Source of the DNA: Pelomonas sp. Root405
Lineage (GTDB): Bacteria; Pseudomonadota; Gammaproteobacteria; Burkholderiales; Burkholderiaceae_C
Direction: 5' to 3'
NCBI RefSeq assembly: GCF_001425165.1
Contig: NZ_LMDU01000011.1
Location: 124,058 to 188,057 of the forward strand
DNA: 64,000 bases
Shown: piece after piece, positions 61,006-64,000 of the stretch
How positions within the stretch are numbered: position 1 is the stretch's first letter
How the letters are laid out: each line of letters begins with the position of its first letter
Position numbers and translations under genes: made by a program
The notes under the pieces: model-generated
Databases searched by the model: none
Seen by the model: the letters and a program-made list of their open reading frames with translations, nothing else
Told to the model about the DNA's origin: nothing

Positions 61006-61752
61006 TCACGCGAAAGCACGGCGGAACTCCTGTTCGATGTCCCAGGCCTCCAGCGCGACGCGCCGGTTCAGGTACATCGCAAAACCCGCCGCCACGTAGA
61101 AGGGCTCCAGGAACAGCACCACGGCCATGTAGCTCACCGACATCAGGAGGTGCATCCCCAGCTCCCCGGCGGCGTGCGAACCGGGGTTGACGAGCCACTC
61201 CCAGACATCCGCGCTGCGGTTCTCGGGCGCAAACCACCACAGCAGCGCGACCAGGCCATAGGTCAACACCGCCTCCGCATGCGCAAACGCCGTCTGCAGG
61301 GCGGTGGCAGCACCGCGGTTGTCGTTGAGCATCAGCTTTGAACGCTTGCGCCGGGCGCCGCCGCGCTGGCCTTCGAGCTGCTCGATCGGCTGCGTGTAGG
61401 CTCGCCACGGCGAGACGCGCCGCCAAAGCAGCGTGCGCAGCAATTGCCCACCCAGCACTTGGCGCCGGGCGCGCCACAGGTCGCGCCAGTGCGTGGCCTC
61501 GCCGAACACCGCGCGCGCCAGCACGAACACGAGGACGCGGTCCAGCCAGGGCTTGAGCCAGAAGACGATCAGCACGGGCGCCCAGCCGTAGCTGTCCACC
61601 GTGCACAGCGCCAGCACGGCCACGACCAGGAAGACCGGGGTGAAGCAGCGCCAGATCGAACGCGCATGCCGGCGCACCAGCGCCAGGCCCAGGTCACAGG
61701 CCTCGCTCGGGCTGCGCGGGCGCAGCGCAATGGCCAAGCCCTCAACGCGCAT
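61006..61752 (-). CDS. Membrane protein of unknown function in the MoxR operon
   Basis: 248 residues with about four TM helices: CFTPVFLVVAVLALCTV, PVLIVFWLKPWLDRVLVFV, the region near 160-180 (AVLTYGLVALLWWFA) and LLMSVSYMAVVLFLEPFYV. I do not recognise a named family, but such a gene commonly stands between SpoIIM-like and DUF4129 genes in these operons. Its start overlaps the SpoIIM-like stop by 11 bases. A basic loop (GGARRKRSKLML) lies on the cytoplasmic side by the positive-inside rule. Confidence 0.8.
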   Translation of the reverse strand: MRVEGLAIALRPRSPSEACDLGLALVRRHARSIWRCFTPVFLVVAVLALCTVDSYGWAPVLIVFWLKPWLDRVLVFVLARAVFGEATHWRDLWRARRQVLGGQLLRTLLWRRVSPWRAYTQPIEQLEGQRGGARRKRSKLMLNDNRGAATALQTAFAHAEAVLTYGLVALLWWFAPENRSADVWEWLVNPGSHAAGELGMHLLMSVSYMAVVLFLEPFYVAAGFAMYLNRRVALEAWDIEQEFRRAFA

Positions 61753-62713
61753 GCGTGCGCCCTCCGCGGCCGGCCAGCAGCAGCCACATCAGCACCAGCG
61801 CCCAGCACAGCGCGGCCACGCCGTACTTCACCGCCGGCGCGATCCAGGCGGCACCGGACCAGAATGCCTCGAAGAAGGCCGCCACCAACAGCAGGAAGAA
61901 GGCCGCGTAGACCAGCGGCACCGCCGCCAGGGCGGCCGCGCGCAGGGCTTCCAGCCGCGTCATGCGGCCCGGGGCCAGCCAGCCCAGGCCCAGGCGCAGG
62001 CCGGCAGCGCCGGACAGCACGATGCCGGTCAGCTCGAAGGACGAATGCGTGGCGACGAAGGGCCAGAAGTTGTGGCCCAAGTCCACCCGCGTCAGGTGAC
62101 CGGCGACGGCGCCGATCATCAGCCCGTTGTAGACCAGCACGAAGGCGCTGCCGACGCCGGCCAGGATGCCCGCACCGAAGCAGCGAAAGCCGATGCCGAT
62201 GTTGTTGAAGATGTAGTAGCCGAACATCTGCCAGTCGCCGCCGGCCTCGCGCAGCCGGCCCATGGCCTGGTTGCCGTCGGCATACATCTGCTCGTAACGC
62301 AGCAGTTGAGCGGCATTGAGCAGCCGCAGCGCGAAGTCGGGACCGGTCAGCGCCAGCGCAAAGGCCAGCACCAGCGGCAGCACGAACAGCGCCAGCGCCA
62401 GCAGCACGAAGCGCCCCTGCGCGCGAACGGCGCGAGGCAGGTCCCCCCGCAGCATGCGGCCGAGGCTGCGCAGCCCGTAGTCCTGGCGCCGGTAGATGAG
62501 CTGGTGGGCGTCCTGCGCCAGGGCCTCCAGCCGGGCCACCAGGTGGATGGGATAGGCCCGCGATTGCGCCAGCGCCAGGTTCTCGCAGACGCGCCGGTAG
62601 CGCAGCGCCAGCAGCGCGCCGTCCACGGGCTTGCCTTGCTGCGCCTCGGCAAGCTGCTCGGCGAAGTCCTTCCACAGCGGCCCGTACGCGGCCTCGAAAC
62701 GCATGGGGGTCAA
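61742..62713 (-). CDS. SpoIIM-like (stage II sporulation protein M family) membrane protein
   Basis: About 323 residues. A cytoplasmic N-terminal helical region (WKDFAEQLAEAQQGKP, AYPIHLVARLEALAQDAHQ) precedes five or six TM helices with GIGFRCFGAGILAGVGSAF and HNFWPFVATHSSFELTGIVL, the SpoIIM-family core. The name is by homology only; nothing suggests sporulation. The best start is TTG 62713: it overlaps the RDD gene stop as TTGA and has GGGGAGG five bases upstream. In-frame GTG 62734 and ATG 62704 lack a suitable site. Confidence 0.87.
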   Translation of the reverse strand: MTPMRFEAAYGPLWKDFAEQLAEAQQGKPVDGALLALRYRRVCENLALAQSRAYPIHLVARLEALAQDAHQLIYRRQDYGLRSLGRMLRGDLPRAVRAQGRFVLLALALFVLPLVLAFALALTGPDFALRLLNAAQLLRYEQMYADGNQAMGRLREAGGDWQMFGYYIFNNIGIGFRCFGAGILAGVGSAFVLVYNGLMIGAVAGHLTRVDLGHNFWPFVATHSSFELTGIVLSGAAGLRLGLGWLAPGRMTRLEALRAAALAAVPLVYAAFFLLLVAAFFEAFWSGAAWIAPAVKYGVAALCWALVLMWLLLAGRGGRTHAR

Positions 62714-63438
62714 GCGCGCCTCCCCATCAGCCACTGCGCCACGCCCATCAGCCGCTCGACGGTGTCGCGCTTGGGGTCATCGGCCTTCACGGGCGGCAGC
62801 ACCGCGGTGGCCATCTGCGCCAGTTCCTCGAAGCGGGCCGGCGTCAGGCGCTTGGCCCGCCCGGCCCAGGACAGGATGGCCGCCTGCTCGCGTGCGCTCA
62901 GCGGTCGCGTGGGCGCCAGCGGCGCGGCCGGCGGCGGCGTGTCGTTCAACACCACCGGCTCGGCATGGACGACCAGCGTGCCCGCCGCCAGGTCGCCCAG
63001 GCGCTTGCAGTCGCGGTTCAGCAGCATGGCCACGATGCCGAAGCCATAGGCCAGCGGCAGGAAGTCGGCCACCCGCAGCAGGTTGCGCGTGAACGAGGCC
63101 GCCGGCGTCACCGGCAGGCCGGTGTCCATCACCACGCGCAGGCCGACGGCGCGCTTGCCCGGCGTGGCGCCCCAGCGGCTCAGCTCGAACACGATGGGAT
63201 AGAGCCACTCGACGCAGAACATGCCTAGCAAGATCAAGCCCATGCCCAACCCGCCCCAGGCACCCAATGCCATCAGCAGCCCGAGGTCGACGACCAGCCG
63301 GATCAGCAGGTCGAGCAGGAAGGCCATCGTGCGCGCCACGAGGCCGGCCGGCTGCAGGGACAGGCCGACGCCTTCCGGGGTCTCGACGAGGGCGAGCGTG
63401 TCGACACGCTCGGCCCGGGCCGTGGGCGGCGCGTTCAG
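62710..63438 (-). CDS. RDD family membrane protein, probable CTG start
   Basis: 242 residues from the CTG at 63438. The RDD core is FLLDLLIRLVVD, the conserved SRWGATPGKRAVGLRVV and RDCKRLGDLAAGTLVVH, three TM helices in all. In frame between a stop at 63471-63469 and a GTG at 63339 the only start-like codons are CTGs; the GTG would cut off VETPEGVGLSLQPAGLVA, which I recognise as the usual lead-in of this family. The CTG overlaps the upstream stop as CTGA, and AGGTGATC (complement of 16S rRNA 3' end) ends five bases before it. Membrane partner in the MoxR system; function unknown. Confidence 0.85.
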   Translation of the reverse strand: MNAPPTARAERVDTLALVETPEGVGLSLQPAGLVARTMAFLLDLLIRLVVDLGLLMALGAWGGLGMGLILLGMFCVEWLYPIVFELSRWGATPGKRAVGLRVVMDTGLPVTPAASFTRNLLRVADFLPLAYGFGIVAMLLNRDCKRLGDLAAGTLVVHAEPVVLNDTPPPAAPLAPTRPLSAREQAAILSWAGRAKRLTPARFEELAQMATAVLPPVKADDPKRDTVERLMGVAQWLMGRRA

Positions 63439-63953
63439 AGCTTGATCACCTGGGTGTCGGCAATCGAGTCATGCAGACATTTGCGCGACGTGCGAAAGAT
63501 CAGCAGCGAATCGATCAGGCTGTAGATCATGACAACGCCGACGCTGATGCTCATCAGCAGGCCGACGCCGTAGCGCAACCCGAGCAGCCGCCAGGCCTCG
63601 GGCCTGGAACCGTCGGAGCGCACGATGCGCAGCTTGAACAGCATCTTGCCGAGCGTCTGCCCGCGCGTCACCAGCGGCCAGCCCTGGACGAGCAGGAAAA
63701 CGACCACCCCGAGGGCAAACGAGCCGGGCATGATGGACCAGATGCCGTCTGCGGCTGCCTGCGTGTCGGCATCGGCGATGGGCTTGAGCACAGGGATCAT
63801 GAGCACACCCCAGAGCACGGCGGCGGCGATGACGCCGTCCACCAGCGCCGCGATGAAGCGCGTCCCGCGCCCGGCCAGCACGGCCTCGTCCGGCGCAAGG
63901 TCCGCCACATGCGCCTGCGGCGGCGCAAAACGCTGGTCTGCCACATCCGACAT
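63435..63953 (-). CDS. RDD family membrane protein
   Basis: 172 residues. The N-terminus has FAPPQAHVADL, as in the DUF805 protein at the other end of the operon. The RDD domain has RGTRFIAALVDGVIAAAVL, the glycine turn VTRGQTLGKMLFKLRIVRSDG and three or four TM helices, ending DTQVIKL. ATG 63953 has GGGAG six bases upstream, a good site. First gene of the MoxR operon as seen; the promoter would lie in the last 47 bases of the window or beyond. Confidence 0.88.
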   Translation of the reverse strand: MSDVADQRFAPPQAHVADLAPDEAVLAGRGTRFIAALVDGVIAAAVLWGVLMIPVLKPIADADTQAAADGIWSIMPGSFALGVVVFLLVQGWPLVTRGQTLGKMLFKLRIVRSDGSRPEAWRLLGLRYGVGLLMSISVGVVMIYSLIDSLLIFRTSRKCLHDSIADTQVIKL

Positions 63954-64000
63954 TCACTGCTCCCTGGTTTTGCGGCGGATTCTGCCGTGGGTTGGCCGGC

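Noticed and set aside
61742-62734. Sporulation function suggested by the SpoIIM name
   Set aside because: Family name only; the operon context is the widespread MoxR/DUF58 system of non-sporulating bacteria.
62710-63339. GTG start for the RDD protein
   Set aside because: It would remove a conserved lead-in segment and has no ribosome-binding site, whereas the CTG has an eight-base Shine-Dalgarno match and a stop overlap.

Overview
The window is a high-GC chromosomal segment from a betaproteobacterium of the order Burkholderiales, most like the Roseateles/Mitsuaria/Pelomonas/Leptothrix group. This rests on gene content and style, not on a database match: the dapF-DUF484-xerC block near lpxL-metK, a PhaM-type PHA-granule protein, glcDEF, two PEP-CTERM proteins, DUF1501/DUF1800 and DUF805/RDD families, REP-like GC-rich palindromes and very dense gene packing. 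No tRNA, rRNA, CRISPR array, transposase or phage gene was seen, so this looks like core or near-core chromosome.

Layout. 1-6.2 kb: the 5' part of a TonB-dependent receptor, glmS, a divergent Lrp-type regulator and a secreted trypsin-like protease. 6.4-13.2 kb (minus): DUF2147, a DipZ-like thiol-disulfide protein, dapF, DUF484, xerC, an outer-membrane barrel protein and rlmI, most joined by 4-nt start/stop overlaps. 13.3-17.9 kb: an EnvZ/OmpR-type two-component pair, an LpxL-type acyltransferase, then metK, which has a SAM-II-like riboswitch candidate in its leader and three degenerate copies of its own 3' end behind it. 18-24.9 kb: a chemotaxis receptor and a GH3-GH31 pair for xyloglucan-type glycans. 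24.9-31.4 kb (minus): an aspartic protease and a TraB/GumN protein, PhaM and the glycolate oxidase genes glcD, glcE and glcF. 31.5-33.8 kb: small secreted or lipoprotein genes and a hydrolase. 33.8-40.2 kb (minus): a five-gene MacAB-TolC-like efflux operon. 40.5-47.2 kb: a Thr-rich lipoprotein, a PfpI-TPR protein with a QseBC-like pair, a 28-residue membrane peptide, and DUF1501 with DUF1800. 47.3-53.3 kb: a phosphorelay cluster (REC, REC-HPt, HTH-REC, degenerate HD-GYP, periplasmic binding protein, PAS histidine kinase). 53.3-56.1 kb: a PEP-CTERM protein, an unknown and a YaiW-like lipoprotein. 56.1-64 kb (minus): a nine-gene MoxR/DUF58 membrane operon.

The most notable signals lie outside the genes. 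(1) A compact H-type pseudoknot with the SAM-II signature sits at the probable start of the metK transcript. (2) Behind metK, three repeat units of 110-117 bp each re-encode the enzyme's C-terminal residues; in the last eight codons every difference is at a third codon position. (3) Two roughly 0.5-kb giant imperfect palindromes with related ends sit inside operons, between glcE and glcF and between the efflux adaptor and ATPase genes. (4) Sixteen gene junctions use 4-nt NTGA overlaps, including four TTGA and one CTGA junction, the last implying a CTG start codon.

Many starts were reassigned inside longer open frames by signal peptides, conserved N-termini, ribosome-binding sites and overlap with the upstream stop.
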